This document shows, piece after piece, positions 26,575 to 36,184 of a stretch of 64,000 nt of DNA; within the stretch, counting starts at the first letter, position 1, and every line of letters begins with the position of its first letter. Under the pieces are notes generated by a model, which saw only the letters and a program-made list of their open reading frames with translations, was not told the DNA's origin and ran no database searches. A program made the translations under genes and the position numbers. Location: positions 2,232,001-2,296,000 of the forward strand of contig NZ_CP070975.1 in NCBI RefSeq assembly GCF_017377875.1, read 5' to 3'. The stretch comes from Alcaligenes sp. SORT26 (GTDB lineage: Bacteria; Pseudomonadota; Gammaproteobacteria; Burkholderiales; Burkholderiaceae_B).

Positions 26575-27924
26575 TTACTTGTTACGTTGGGCCAGCTTTT
26601 GTTCCAGGTAGTGAATGCTGGTGCCGCCTGCCTTGAAGCTGGCGTCCTTCATCAATTCCCGGTGCAGATCCACGTTGGTCTTGATCCCTTCCACCACCAT
26701 TTCGGACAAGGCAATGTCCATACGGGCAATGGCTTGCTCGCGCGTTTTACCGTAGGTAATCAGCTTGGCAATCATGGAATCGTAGTACGGAGGCACGGTG
26801 TAGCCGGTAAAGACATGCGAGTCGATACGCACGCCAGGGCCGCCGGGAGTGTGCCACTTGCTGACCAGGCCTGGGCTTGGTACGAAAGTGAACGGGTCTT
26901 CCGCGTTGATACGGCACTCGATCGAATGGCCTTCAAATTCAATGTCACGCTGGCGCAGCACGAATTTCTCGCCTGCCGCCACTTTGATCTGCTCTTGAAC
27001 CAGATCAATGCCGGTGATCATTTCAGTGATGGTGTGCTCGACCTGAATACGGGTGTTCATCTCGATAAAGAAGAACTCGCCGTTTTCGTACAGGAACTCG
27101 AAGGTACCTGCACCGCGGTAACGCATCTTGCGGCAGGCATCAGCACAACGCTCGCCAATACGTTCGATCAGGCGACGGGCAATACCAGGAGCCGGTGCCT
27201 CTTCAATCACTTTCTGGTGACGACGCTGCATGGAGCAATCGCGCTCGCCCAGCCAGATCGCATTGCGTTCACCATCAGCCAATACCTGAATTTCGATATG
27301 GCGTGGATTCTCGAGGTACTTTTCCATGTACACCTCGGGATTGTTGAACGCGGCTGCGGCTTCGGTTTTGGTCGTGGCAACCGCTGTCAGCAAGGCTGCT
27401 TCGGTGTAGACCACGCGCATGCCACGGCCACCACCACCGCCAGAGGCTTTGATGATGACTGGGTAGCCTACTTCACGTCCGATGCGAATGATTTCAGCCG
27501 GGTCGTCCGGCAAGGCGCCGTCCGAACCGGGAACCACAGGCACACCGGCCTCGATCATGGCTTTTTTGGCCATGACCTTATCGCCCATCGTACGGATGCT
27601 CTCGGGACGTGGACCGATAAAGACAAAACCGCTCTTTTCGACACGATCAGCGAAGTCCGCGTTTTCAGCCATAAAGCCGTAGCCAGGGTGAATGGCTTCC
27701 GCATCTGTGACTTCTGCTGCCGAGATAATGGCAGGCATGCTCAGGTAGCTGTCACGTGCCTGGGCGGGGCCAATACACACGGCCTCGTCAGCCAGACGCA
27801 CGTACTTGGCACCACGATCAGCTTCAGAATAAACGACGACTGTCTTGATACCCATCTCGCGGCAAGCGCGCTGGATACGCAAGGCAATTTCGCCCCGATT
27901 GGCGATTAGGATTTTTTCAAACAT
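26575..27924 (-). CDS. accC: Acetyl-CoA carboxylase, biotin carboxylase subunit
   Basis: A 449-residue ATP-grasp enzyme that carboxylates the biotin on AccB with bicarbonate, the first step of malonyl-CoA synthesis. It begins [17 protein letters not shown], has the glycine-rich ATP loop [10 protein letters not shown], the [14 protein letters not shown] active-site segment and a normal length. The ATG at 27924 is the canonical start; the open frame extends upstream into the accB 3' end without meaning. Only four bases separate it from accB, so the two are co-expressed. Confidence 0.97.
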   Translation of the reverse strand: MFEKILIANRGEIALRIQRACREMGIKTVVVYSEADRGAKYVRLADEAVCIGPAQARDSYLSMPAIISAAEVTDAEAIHPGYGFMAENADFADRVEKSGFVFIGPRPESIRTMGDKVMAKKAMIEAGVPVVPGSDGALPDDPAEIIRIGREVGYPVIIKASGGGGGRGMRVVYTEAALLTAVATTKTEAAAAFNNPEVYMEKYLENPRHIEIQVLADGERNAIWLGERDCSMQRRHQKVIEEAPAPGIARRLIERIGERCADACRKMRYRGAGTFEFLYENGEFFFIEMNTRIQVEHTITEMITGIDLVQEQIKVAAGEKFVLRQRDIEFEGHSIECRINAEDPFTFVPSPGLVSKWHTPGGPGVRIDSHVFTGYTVPPYYDSMIAKLITYGKTREQAIARMDIALSEMVVEGIKTNVDLHRELMKDASFKAGGTSIHYLEQKLAQRNK

Positions 27925-27928
27925 ATCA

Positions 27929-28378
27929 TCAACCGATGACGAACAGAGTCTGACCGTATTCCACCGGTCCGCCGTTTTCAACCAGAATTTCTTTGATGAC
28001 GCCGGACTTGTCGGCTTCGATCTCGTTGAGCAGCTTCATGGCTTCGATAATGCACAGGGGCTCGCCTTCCTTGACCGATTGGCCAACTTCTACAAAGGGA
28101 GCGGCACCTGGGCTAGGAGCACGGTAGAAAGTACCGACCATCGGAGCCTTGACAGCATGGCCTTCGGGAACGGCGGGTGCAGCGGGAGCGGCAGGGGCAC
28201 CTGCGGCTGGGGCTACTACCTGGGCTACAGGAGCCTCGGGAGCATAGACCACGGGAGCTGCCGAGCTTTGCGAGAATTTAACAATACGAACCTTGTCATC
28301 ACCTTCAGTGATTTCCAGTTCGGCAATGCCAGACTCGGCTACCAGATCGATCAGGGTTTTGAGTTTTCTAAGATCCAT
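27929..28378 (-). CDS. accB: Acetyl-CoA carboxylase, biotin carboxyl carrier protein
   Basis: A 149-residue carrier protein. The N-terminal domain begins [13 protein letters not shown], an Ala/Pro-rich linker spans about 42-70, and the C-terminal biotinyl domain carries the biotinylated Lys115 in EAMKLLNEI. It shuttles carboxybiotin between AccC and the AccAD transferase. The ATG at 28378 is chosen because it gives the family N-terminus. It is followed at once by accC. Confidence 0.97.
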   Translation of the reverse strand: MDLRKLKTLIDLVAESGIAELEITEGDDKVRIVKFSQSSAAPVVYAPEAPVAQVVAPAAGAPAAPAAPAVPEGHAVKAPMVGTFYRAPSPGAAPFVEVGQSVKEGEPLCIIEAMKLLNEIEADKSGVIKEILVENGGPVEYGQTLFVIG

Positions 28379-28464
28379 GCGTACTTCCCGCAACGCCGCA
28401 CTAGCCACTGACTGGGTCAGGACGGCATTAAAAAAATATTGGTCAAAAAAACGAAACGAACCGC

Positions 28465-28899
28465 CTAACTATTCAAAGCAAACCGCAGAGCGGCTTCATA
28501 ACCGTAGGCCCCCAAACCAACAATGACACCGCTAGCGATGTCAGAGAGATAGGAGTGGTGACGGAACGGCTCACGACGGTGAACATTGGACAGATGAACT
28601 TCAATAAACGGAATACCGACACCGGCAAGTGCATCCCGTATCGCCACACTGGTGTGCGTATAGGCCCCAGCATTGATAAGGATGTAATCGACGCCCTCGG
28701 CACGGGCTTGATGAATTCGGTCGACGAGCCCGCCTTCGTGATTGCTCTGAAAAAAATGACACTGCGCGCCATGCTGATCGGCCAGCACCTGTAAACCGCT
28801 GTTAATGTCATCGAGCGTCTGATGTCCGTAGACATCGGGTTCTCGTGTTCCCAGCAGGTTGAGGTTAGGCCCGTTAAGGACCAGGACATGTTTCGCCAT
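28465..28899 (-). CDS. aroQ: Type II 3-dehydroquinate dehydratase
   Basis: A 144-residue enzyme of the shikimate pathway that dehydrates 3-dehydroquinate to 3-dehydroshikimate. Typical features are [20 protein letters not shown] with the catalytic Tyr24, [25 protein letters not shown], and [18 protein letters not shown]. The length is normal. It lies upstream of accB in the same direction, an arrangement common in proteobacteria. Confidence 0.96.
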   Translation of the reverse strand: MAKHVLVLNGPNLNLLGTREPDVYGHQTLDDINSGLQVLADQHGAQCHFFQSNHEGGLVDRIHQARAEGVDYILINAGAYTHTSVAIRDALAGVGIPFIEVHLSNVHRREPFRHHSYLSDIASGVIVGLGAYGYEAALRFALNS

Positions 28900-29060
28900 A
28901 GCGGATTTTTCGTCAAGACAGACCGCCTTTTTACGCTAAATAACGTCATTTGTCCATAAACCTGCTTGGCTTACAAACGGTTAGCATTGGTTCTATCCCG
29001 TTTTAAACAGGGACCCGGCTGAGCGGCAATTTGACGAAATTAAGCGAAAAAGTCGGCCAG

Positions 29061-29558
29061 TTAGCGTTGAGCCTTAATAACTTCGTCCAACTTTTCGGGA
29101 TCTATCTGGCCCAAAATGCGTTCGCTGACCCGGCCATTGCTGCCAAACACCACGGTAAAGGGCAAACCGCCCTTTTTATTACCCACGCTGCGCATTTGTT
29201 TCAGGCCACCTGAACCGGCCAGCAAGATGTCGTAGCTGACTGGCACGCGGCTCAAGAACTCCGTCACATTATCCAGCGAGTCCACGGCAATGCCGACAAA
29301 GCTCACGTCCGGATAGCGTTTATGCAATTCCTGCAGGTCCGGCATTTCCTTGACGCAGGGTGCGCACCAGGTCGCCCAGAAGTTGACCACCAGGGGCTTG
29401 CCTATATAAGTAGAGAGAGCGCGATCTTCACCTTGAAGATCCTTGAAGCTTTGTGCGAGAAAAGGGTCTGAAGGCAGCAAACTGGCCCAAGGGGCAGGAT
29501 GCAGGGCCACAAGACTGGCACACACTAGCGATTTCTGCAGAAAAAGACGCCTACTCAT
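29061..29558 (-). CDS. TlpA-like periplasmic thioredoxin
   Basis: A 165-residue thiol-disulfide oxidoreductase. A signal sequence (MSRRLFLQKSLVCASLVALHPAPWA) is followed by a thioredoxin fold with the active site WCAPC (Cys65 and Cys68) in NFWATWCAPCVKEMPDLQELH, and a cis-Pro region GGLPFTVVF. Such proteins act as reductases in the periplasm, often for cytochrome c or copper-site assembly. It is the most upstream gene of the leftward group ending in prmA and the PfkB gene, though a gap of about 160 bp separates it from aroQ. Confidence 0.88.
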   Translation of the reverse strand: MSRRLFLQKSLVCASLVALHPAPWASLLPSDPFLAQSFKDLQGEDRALSTYIGKPLVVNFWATWCAPCVKEMPDLQELHKRYPDVSFVGIAVDSLDNVTEFLSRVPVSYDILLAGSGGLKQMRSVGNKKGGLPFTVVFGSNGRVSERILGQIDPEKLDEVIKAQR

Positions 29559-29666
29559 ACCGGCTCACACCTGAAAAAATATCATCAGGGGATGATAGCA
29601 CCGGCTCTCACCAAAGCTCACGCATCAGATCAAACAGTCGTCTAGAATACAGGCCGGAGGATTGTC

Positions 29667-31031
29667 ATGCACATACATATACTAGGAATTTGCGGCACAT
29701 TCATGGGCGGTCTGGCCCTGATTGCCCGTTCGGCTGGCCATACAGTTACAGGTTGCGATGCCGGGGTCTACCCACCCATGAGCACGCAACTGGAAGAACA
29801 AGGCATTGCCCTGATTGAAGGCTTTGGTGCGGAACAAACCAGCCTGTCCCCTGATCTCTATATAGTGGGCAATGTGGTGACGCGCGGTAATCCTCTGATG
29901 GAAGCCATTCTGGATCAGGGCCTGCCCTACACTTCTGGTCCCCAGTGGCTGGGTGAAAACATCCTGCACAAGCAGCACGTTCTGGCGGTGGCCGGTACGC
30001 ACGGCAAAACCTCCACCAGCTCCATGCTGGGCTGGATTCTGGAACAGGCCGATCTGTCACCCAACTTCCTGATTGGTGGTGTGGCTCCCGGCCTGGGCGT
30101 ATCCGCCCGCTTCAACCCCGAACAATCCCTGTTTGTGATCGAGGCTGACGAATACGACACCGCCTTTTTCGACAAACGCTCCAAATTTGTTCATTACCGC
30201 CCCCGCACGGCCATTCTGAACAATCTGGAATACGATCACGCTGACATCTTCCCCGATCTGCACGCTATCCAGACCCAATTCCACCATCTGGTACGTACTA
30301 TCCCCTCCACCGGCCTGATTCTGCGCCCCACCCACACCCCCAGCCTGGACGAAACCCTGGCCCGAGGTTGCTGGACGCCGGTCGAGCAATTTGGCCCCGA
30401 AGGCGATTGGGACAGCAAGGCACTCAGCCCCACGTCTTTTGAAGTGATTTTCAAAGGACAGGTTCAAGGCATTGTTCAGTGGACGCTGACTGGCGAACAC
30501 AATCGCCTGAACGCCCTGGCCGCGATTGCTGCCGCCCACCATGCAGGCGTAAAGCCCCAGCAGGCTTGCGCGGCACTGAGCCAATTTGCCGGCATCAAAC
30601 GCCGTATGGAAGTGCGTGGTGTAGTCAATGACATTACCGTCTATGACGATTTTGCTCATCACCCGACTGCCATTGCCACCACGCTAGCCGGTTTGCGCAG
30701 CCAGACAGGTAAAGCAACCCGGATTCTAGCCGTGCTGGAGCCACGCTCCAACACCATGAAGCTGGGCGCGATGGCCGCCCGCCTGCCCGGTTCACTGGAA
30801 GAGGCTGATCTGGTGTTTTGCTATGGCGAAGCACAAGGCAAGCACGCGCTGGGTTGGGATGCAGCCCAAGTCCTGGCTCCTTTGGGTGATCGCGCCACAG
30901 CGTGGACTGATTTGGATAAAATGGTTCAGGCCATTGTTCAGGCCAGCCAGCCCGGCGACGCCATTGTCGTGATGAGTAACGGCAGTTTTGGCGGCATTCA
31001 TCAGCGCCTGCTGGATCAACTGTCACGCTGA
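29667..31031 (+). CDS. mpl: UDP-N-acetylmuramate:L-alanyl-gamma-D-glutamyl-meso-diaminopimelate ligase
   Basis: A 454-residue Mur-type ligase that recycles cell-wall tripeptide by joining it to UDP-MurNAc. It begins MHIHILGICGTFMGGLALIARSAGH, and has the ATP-binding P-loop GTHGKTSTSSM (about residues 111-121), NNLEYDHADIF and YDDFAHHPTAI. These are characteristic of Mpl as opposed to MurC. It opens a rightward run of genes and is closely followed by the YqiA-like esterase. Confidence 0.95.
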   Translation: MHIHILGICGTFMGGLALIARSAGHTVTGCDAGVYPPMSTQLEEQGIALIEGFGAEQTSLSPDLYIVGNVVTRGNPLMEAILDQGLPYTSGPQWLGENILHKQHVLAVAGTHGKTSTSSMLGWILEQADLSPNFLIGGVAPGLGVSARFNPEQSLFVIEADEYDTAFFDKRSKFVHYRPRTAILNNLEYDHADIFPDLHAIQTQFHHLVRTIPSTGLILRPTHTPSLDETLARGCWTPVEQFGPEGDWDSKALSPTSFEVIFKGQVQGIVQWTLTGEHNRLNALAAIAAAHHAGVKPQQACAALSQFAGIKRRMEVRGVVNDITVYDDFAHHPTAIATTLAGLRSQTGKATRILAVLEPRSNTMKLGAMAARLPGSLEEADLVFCYGEAQGKHALGWDAAQVLAPLGDRATAWTDLDKMVQAIVQASQPGDAIVVMSNGSFGGIHQRLLDQLSR

Positions 31032-31058
31032 CCCTCTCTATATATAGCAGGTGCTCCC

Positions 31059-31646
31059 ATGATCCTCTATCTACACGGCTTTCGTTCCTCGCCTTCGTCC
31101 TATAAAGCGCAGCGCCTGAAACAAACCCTGGAAGACAGAGACTTGTTGCACCTGTGGCGCTGCCCGCAGTTGCCCGCCAGCCCGGCCCAGGCCATTGCCA
31201 TGTGCAAGCGGATTGTGGACACGGAAATGCAGGCAGGTATGGGGGCTGATCAATTATGTGTGATCGGCTCCTCATTGGGCGGTTACTATGCCAGCCACCT
31301 GGCCCAGTTCTATCACAGCCGAGCCGTCTTGCTGAACCCGGTGGTCTACGCAGGACGGGATCTGGCTACGCAGGTAGGCGAGCATGTCTGTTATCACTCG
31401 CCCGACCCGTTTCACTTCCTGCCCGACTATGTGGATGAGCTTAACGACATTCACGTACCGCGCCCCAGCGATCCCCAGCGTTTTTACCTGCTGGCCGCCA
31501 AAGGTGATGAAGTCCTGAACTGGCGCGAGATGGCGGACTGGTACAAAGGCAGCCAAGGACACATTCTGGAAGGCGGAGACCACGGCCTGACCGACTTTGA
31601 TCCCTGGATCGACGAAATTTTGCGCTTTGCCCTGCAACAACCTTAA
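31059..31646 (+). CDS. YqiA/UPF0227-type esterase
   Basis: A 195-residue small alpha/beta hydrolase beginning MILYLHGFRSSPSSYKAQRL. The nucleophile is Ser72 in GSSLGGYYA and the likely catalytic His is in GGDHGLTDF near the C-terminus. It matches the YqiA esterase family in length and motifs. The natural substrate is not known. It lies 27 bp after mpl and 41 bp before the RNase II-like gene, so it is probably in the same transcript. Confidence 0.87.
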   Translation: MILYLHGFRSSPSSYKAQRLKQTLEDRDLLHLWRCPQLPASPAQAIAMCKRIVDTEMQAGMGADQLCVIGSSLGGYYASHLAQFYHSRAVLLNPVVYAGRDLATQVGEHVCYHSPDPFHFLPDYVDELNDIHVPRPSDPQRFYLLAAKGDEVLNWREMADWYKGSQGHILEGGDHGLTDFDPWIDEILRFALQQP

Positions 31647-31687
31647 CTATCTTTACCGGATGGCCAGCACCATCCAGATGGAAAATC

Positions 31688-33577
31688 ATGTACGTCCTTT
31701 TTGAAGACAGCGGTAATTTCAAAGCAGAAAAAATATTTTCTGACAGCGATACCACCATGCAGGTGGAATCCGCGTCTGGCAAACGCAGCAAAATAAAGAA
31801 AAACAGCGTTCTATTTACCTTCGAGCAACCTGCCCCGGCAGAGCTGCTGGAAAAAGCGCAAGCGCTGGCCGAATCCCTGGATATCAACTTTTTGTGGGAA
31901 TGCGCCCCCCAGGACGAGTTTGAGGCATCCACGCTGGCACAAGAATATTTCGGCCACGCACCCAGCGCCATCGAAAAAACCGGCACCATCTTTGCCCTGC
32001 ACAGCGCACCAGCCTACTTCCACCGCCGTGGCAAAGGTCTGTACCGCCCTGCTCCTCCCGACATTCTGCAAGCTGCCCTGGCCGCGATTGAAAAGAAGCG
32101 CCTGCAACAAGAACAAATCCAGACTTGGGCCGAGCAGATGATCAAGGGCGAGTTGCCGCCCGAAGTTGCCGAAAAAGCAGGCACCTTCCTGACCCAGCCA
32201 GACAAGAACACGCTGGAATGGAAAGCCTTTGATCAGGCCCAGAAAGAACTGGGCGTCAGCACCGAGAAACTGTTGCTGTCGCTAGGCGCCTGGTCCAATC
32301 CCCTGACCTTGCACCAACACCGTTTCCTGGCCTCCCATTTCCCCAAAGGAACAGGTTTCCCCGCTGTTGCCCTGCAAAGCTGGGGTCAGGACTTGCCTGA
32401 AGCCAATGTCACCGCCTACTCGGTGGACGATGCCAATACCATTGAAATTGACGATGCCCTGTCCGTCCAGCACCCGGAGCCGGGCCGTCTGCGTATCGGG
32501 GTTCATATTGCCGTGCCTTCGCTGGCGATGGCACGTGGCAATGAAATTGACCAGATCGCGCGCAACCGCATGGCTACGGTGTACACACCGGGCTACAAGA
32601 TCCCCATGTTGCCGCCCGAGCTGATTGCGCACTTTTCCCTGGATCAAGGGAAAACTCGCCCTACCCTGTCACTGTATGTAGACGCAGACGCCAGCACCGG
32701 CGAGATTCTGTCGCACCAGACCCGTCTGGAACGCATTACCGTGGCGGGCAACTTGCGTCAGCACGAACTGGACCCGCTGATCAGCGAAGAAGCCCTGGCC
32801 GACGAAAATGCCGAGCTGCCCTATGCAGAATGGCTGCGCCCGCTGTGGAATTTCTCGCGCCAACTGTCGGCCCAACGTGAAGCCGTGCGTGGCAAGCCTG
32901 AAAACAATAATCGCGTGGAATACAGCTTTGAACTGGATGGCCCGCACGATGACCCTAATTCCATCATTCGTCTGGTGCCTCGCGTGCGTAATGCGCCGCT
33001 CAGTCTGCTGGTGGCCGAATACATGATTCTGGCCAATCAACTGTGGGGGGGCTTGCTGGCCGAGCACAATGTGCCCGGTATTTACCGCTCCCAGCAGTTC
33101 ATGCGTACGCGCATGTCCACCACACCCGGCCCGCACGACTCCATCGGCGTACCGCAATACATCTGGTCCACCTCGCCATTGCGTCGCTATGTGGACCTGA
33201 TCAATCAGGGCCAGATTCTGGCGGCTGCCGAACACGGAATTTCTGCGCGTCTGGCCGCCCCCTTCCAGCCCAAGGATGCGGATTTGTACGCCATTATTGG
33301 CGCCTTTGAATCGCAATACACCCAGTGGTCGGATTACCAGTCCTCCCTGGAGCGCTTCTGGTGCCTGCGCTGGCTGCAACAAAACGACATCAAGCAAGTT
33401 CAGGCCAACTTCATCAAGGAAGACCTGCTGCGTTTGAGCAATGCACCTCTGGTACTGCATGTCCCCGGCCTGCCCGCGCTGGAGCGTGGTCAGGAAGTGA
33501 CGCTGGATCTGCTGTCTTTTGATGAGCTGGCTTTGACGGTGGAAGCTCGTTTACGCTCGGTCGCCACGGCTGACTGA
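31688..33577 (+). CDS. RNase II-family exoribonuclease (RNB domain)
   Basis: A 629-residue 3'-5' exoribonuclease of the RNase II/RNR superfamily. The N-terminus (MYVLFEDSGNFKAEKIF) is a small beta domain, followed by a helical region and the RNB catalytic domain. The metal-binding cluster is SVDDANTIEIDDALSVQ (around residue 250), with later motifs RNRMATVYTPGYKIPMLP and STSPLRRYVDLINQ. It has no obvious C-terminal S1 domain of standard length. It degrades RNA in the cytoplasm; it may differ in role from RNase R, which is usually longer. Confidence 0.88.
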   Translation: MYVLFEDSGNFKAEKIFSDSDTTMQVESASGKRSKIKKNSVLFTFEQPAPAELLEKAQALAESLDINFLWECAPQDEFEASTLAQEYFGHAPSAIEKTGTIFALHSAPAYFHRRGKGLYRPAPPDILQAALAAIEKKRLQQEQIQTWAEQMIKGELPPEVAEKAGTFLTQPDKNTLEWKAFDQAQKELGVSTEKLLLSLGAWSNPLTLHQHRFLASHFPKGTGFPAVALQSWGQDLPEANVTAYSVDDANTIEIDDALSVQHPEPGRLRIGVHIAVPSLAMARGNEIDQIARNRMATVYTPGYKIPMLPPELIAHFSLDQGKTRPTLSLYVDADASTGEILSHQTRLERITVAGNLRQHELDPLISEEALADENAELPYAEWLRPLWNFSRQLSAQREAVRGKPENNNRVEYSFELDGPHDDPNSIIRLVPRVRNAPLSLLVAEYMILANQLWGGLLAEHNVPGIYRSQQFMRTRMSTTPGPHDSIGVPQYIWSTSPLRRYVDLINQGQILAAAEHGISARLAAPFQPKDADLYAIIGAFESQYTQWSDYQSSLERFWCLRWLQQNDIKQVQANFIKEDLLRLSNAPLVLHVPGLPALERGQEVTLDLLSFDELALTVEARLRSVATAD

Positions 33578-33582
33578 CGACC

Positions 33583-34452
33583 ATGGCCACGCTCGACCGC
33601 CGCCACGCACCCAAAGATTATCTATGGTTGGCGGTCGCCCTTTCGGCCCTGATCCACCTTTTGCTGATTTTCTGGCCTGCTCGTGCGCCCTTGCCCGCCG
33701 CAGCCCAGAGTCTGGATGTGGCGCTGGTCAATTTCAGTACCGACTCGGTGCCACTGCACCCCCAACTGCTGGCCCAACTGAATCTGGACGGTGGCGGAGA
33801 GCATCAGCAAGGGCAAGCCAGCAACCCTCTTCCGCTCACTGATCCCAATCTGCCCAATCAATTAGTGCTGGAAGCCTTGCGCGCGCGCCAGCAAAGCCTG
33901 GAAGCGGAACAGCAGCGTCTGCTGGGCGAGCTGGAAAGTCAGGATAAAGCACCCCCCTCGACACCCAGCCCTGAATATATTGGTGCGTCCATTGAGCCTG
34001 GCCCCGACGACCACGATCTGGACCCGCAAGTTCAAAACAGCCAGCTGGCCATTTTGCGCGAGCAAATTCGTGAACAGCAACGCCAGCCCCGTTACCACTA
34101 CGTAGGCCCCAGTGCCAAAGCCAGTGATCAGGCTCAGTACCTGGATCAATGGCGTCAGAAAATTGAGCAGACCGGCACACGCCACTACCCCAAGCAAGCA
34201 GGCGAACAGCTCTATGGTCAGCTTCAGATGACCGTCTATATCCGGCGCGATGGCAGTCTTTTACGTGCCCAGATTACCCAGCCTTCTGAGCAGGCAGCCT
34301 TGAATCTGGCTGCCCGCCGCATTGTGGAACTGGCCGCCCCTTTTGCACCGTTGCCCGAACAATTGGCACCCGGCTCGGATGTGCTGGTGATCACCCGAAC
34401 CTGGAGTTTCACGCATGACAAACTCAGTATGCACAGCCCGGGCTCACCCTAA
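33583..34452 (+). CDS. TonB-like energy transducer
   Basis: A 289-residue protein with one N-terminal membrane helix (WLAVALSALIHLLLIFW), a long Gln/Glu-rich helical linker (85-180, with REQIREQQRQPRYHYVGPS), and a C-terminal TonB domain (GQLQMTVYIRRDGSLLRAQI, RRIVELAAPFAPLP). It would connect the proton-motive-force complex ExbBD to an outer-membrane receptor, but no exbB, exbD or TonB-dependent receptor lies nearby. It starts 5 bp after the RNase gene. The linker lacks the Pro-Lys/Glu-Pro runs of classic TonB, so it belongs to the broader TonB family. Confidence 0.82.
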   Translation: MATLDRRHAPKDYLWLAVALSALIHLLLIFWPARAPLPAAAQSLDVALVNFSTDSVPLHPQLLAQLNLDGGGEHQQGQASNPLPLTDPNLPNQLVLEALRARQQSLEAEQQRLLGELESQDKAPPSTPSPEYIGASIEPGPDDHDLDPQVQNSQLAILREQIREQQRQPRYHYVGPSAKASDQAQYLDQWRQKIEQTGTRHYPKQAGEQLYGQLQMTVYIRRDGSLLRAQITQPSEQAALNLAARRIVELAAPFAPLPEQLAPGSDVLVITRTWSFTHDKLSMHSPGSP

Positions 34453-34558
34453 GACCGTATTGTCCACAGCAAGCTCTAGTTAAAGCAGACCCTGGGGTAA
34501 AATACGTCCTTTCAGCCTCGGTGCTGACACCTCACAACAAGACAAGCATCGCTTAACC

Positions 34559-35410
34559 ATGCCCGACACGACTCCTGCCAAGCGCTACGGCGTTATTGGT
34601 CACCCTATCGAGCACAGCCGCTCGCCACAAATCCATACGCAGTTTGCCAGCCAGTTCAATCTGGCCCTAAGCTACGAACGCATTCTTGCACCCCTGGATG
34701 GCTTTAGCGCCACGGTGGAGGAGTTCTTCAAAGACGGCAGCGGCCTGAACGTGACCTTGCCGTTCAAAGAGCAAGCCTATGACCTGGTGGGCTCGAATCT
34801 GAGCCGCCGTGCCCGCATGGCCGGGGCCGTCAATACACTGTGGCTGGAAAATGGCCAGTTGCATGGCTGCAATACGGACGGCGTGGGCCTGTGCGCGGAC
34901 CTGCTGCGCGTCGGCCATAACCCGGAAGGCAAGCGCATCTTGCTGATTGGTGCGGGCGGTGCCTCGCGTGGGGTCGTGTTCCCCTTGCTGGAAGCGGGTT
35001 GCGAGCTGCTGCACATTATCAATCGCACCAGCGCCAAGGCCTACGACATCCGTGAACAAGTGGTTGCCCTGGACCCGGACGCCTCGCGTCGTCTGAGCGC
35101 AGGTGGTCTGGACGACCACTGTGGCGACTGGGACATTGTGATCAACGCTACCTCGGCCAGCCTGAACCAGAATCTGCCCGAACTGCCGGACGCCCGCTAC
35201 CGCAGCAACTCCCTGGCCTACGACATGTTCTACGCCAGCGAACCTACCGCCTTCATGCGCGCTGCCGAACAGGCTGGTGCCACCCATAGCAAAGATGGCC
35301 TGGGCATGCTGGTCGGCCAGGCCGCAGCCAGCTTTCAGATCTGGCATGGTGTCGAGGCCGATGTAGAACCCGTACTGGCCAGCTTGCGCCAGGCTATCGG
35401 ACAAGTCTGA
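34559..35410 (+). CDS. aroE: Shikimate dehydrogenase
   Basis: A 283-residue NADP+-dependent enzyme converting 3-dehydroshikimate to shikimate. It has the N-terminal substrate motif YGVIGHPIEHSRSPQIH, the catalytic Lys in NVTLPFKEQAY and Asp in NTDGVGLC, and the nucleotide-binding GAGGASRGV. The C-terminus DGLGMLVGQAAASFQIWHG is typical. It is closely followed by mtgA (one base between genes). With aroQ at 28.5 kb it is the second shikimate-pathway gene in this window. Confidence 0.96.
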   Translation: MPDTTPAKRYGVIGHPIEHSRSPQIHTQFASQFNLALSYERILAPLDGFSATVEEFFKDGSGLNVTLPFKEQAYDLVGSNLSRRARMAGAVNTLWLENGQLHGCNTDGVGLCADLLRVGHNPEGKRILLIGAGGASRGVVFPLLEAGCELLHIINRTSAKAYDIREQVVALDPDASRRLSAGGLDDHCGDWDIVINATSASLNQNLPELPDARYRSNSLAYDMFYASEPTAFMRAAEQAGATHSKDGLGMLVGQAAASFQIWHGVEADVEPVLASLRQAIGQV

Positions 35411-35411
35411 C

Positions 35412-36131
35412 GTGCGTCGCCTTCTGGCCCACCCCTGGAAACTGGCTGGCCTGGCCGTTCTGGCCGTGGCCGCTGGTGTCCTGCTCTATCAGATCGCCCT
35501 ATTTTTGATGGTGCTCTGGTATAGCGTGGTGCCGCCCCGCATGACCACCTTTATGGCGGCAGAACAGGGCCAGTTGCGCAGTACCAATGCGGACGCTGAA
35601 TTACGCTACCAATGGGTCCCCTACGACCAGATCAATGCGAACTTGAAGCGCGCGGTGATTGCATCCGAAGACTCGAACTTCCTGAACCATTCCGGAGTCG
35701 AATGGGATGCCATCCGTAAAGCCTGGGAATACAACCGTCGCCAGTCGGAAAAGGGCTCTGCCCGCCGCCGCGGTGGCTCTACTATTTCCCAGCAGTTGGC
35801 CAAGAATCTGTTTCTATCGGAATCACGCAGTTATTTTCGTAAAGGCCAGGAATTGATTCTGACCTATATGATTGAAATCGTCATGAGCAAGGAACGCATC
35901 CTGGAGCTGTACCTGAACGTGGCCCAATGGGGAGAAGGAGTCTTTGGCGCCCAAGCCGCTTCGCGCCATTACTTCAAGATTGATGCCGCTAAGCTCAGCG
36001 CCCTGCAAGCCGCCAAGCTGGCGGGCATGTTGCCCAACCCGGCCTACTATGACAAAAACCGTAACAGTCCCTATCTGCAATCGCGCACGCGCACCATCAG
36101 TCAACGTATGCGACAAGTCGCTATTCCCTGA
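35412..36131 (+). CDS. mtgA: Monofunctional biosynthetic peptidoglycan transglycosylase
   Basis: A 239-residue glycosyltransferase (GT51) that polymerises lipid II into glycan strands at the inner membrane. One N-terminal membrane helix (LAGLAVLAVAAGVLLYQIALFLMV in two parts) is followed by the catalytic Glu in VIASEDSNFLNHSG and the motifs RRRGGSTISQQLAKNLFL and KERILELYLNVAQWGEGVFG. There is no transpeptidase domain. The start codon is GTG at 35412, one base after the aroE stop, so translation is probably coupled. Confidence 0.95.
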   Translation: MRRLLAHPWKLAGLAVLAVAAGVLLYQIALFLMVLWYSVVPPRMTTFMAAEQGQLRSTNADAELRYQWVPYDQINANLKRAVIASEDSNFLNHSGVEWDAIRKAWEYNRRQSEKGSARRRGGSTISQQLAKNLFLSESRSYFRKGQELILTYMIEIVMSKERILELYLNVAQWGEGVFGAQAASRHYFKIDAAKLSALQAAKLAGMLPNPAYYDKNRNSPYLQSRTRTISQRMRQVAIP

Positions 36132-36184
36132 CTGCAATCCGCATTTTTGTTAAGCTAGCCACGTCTTTCCTGGGCCCTATTTTC

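Noticed and set aside
28900-29060. Possible small gene or terminator between the TlpA-like gene and aroQ
   Set aside because: No start with a ribosome-binding site and no strong hairpin with a T-run was found.
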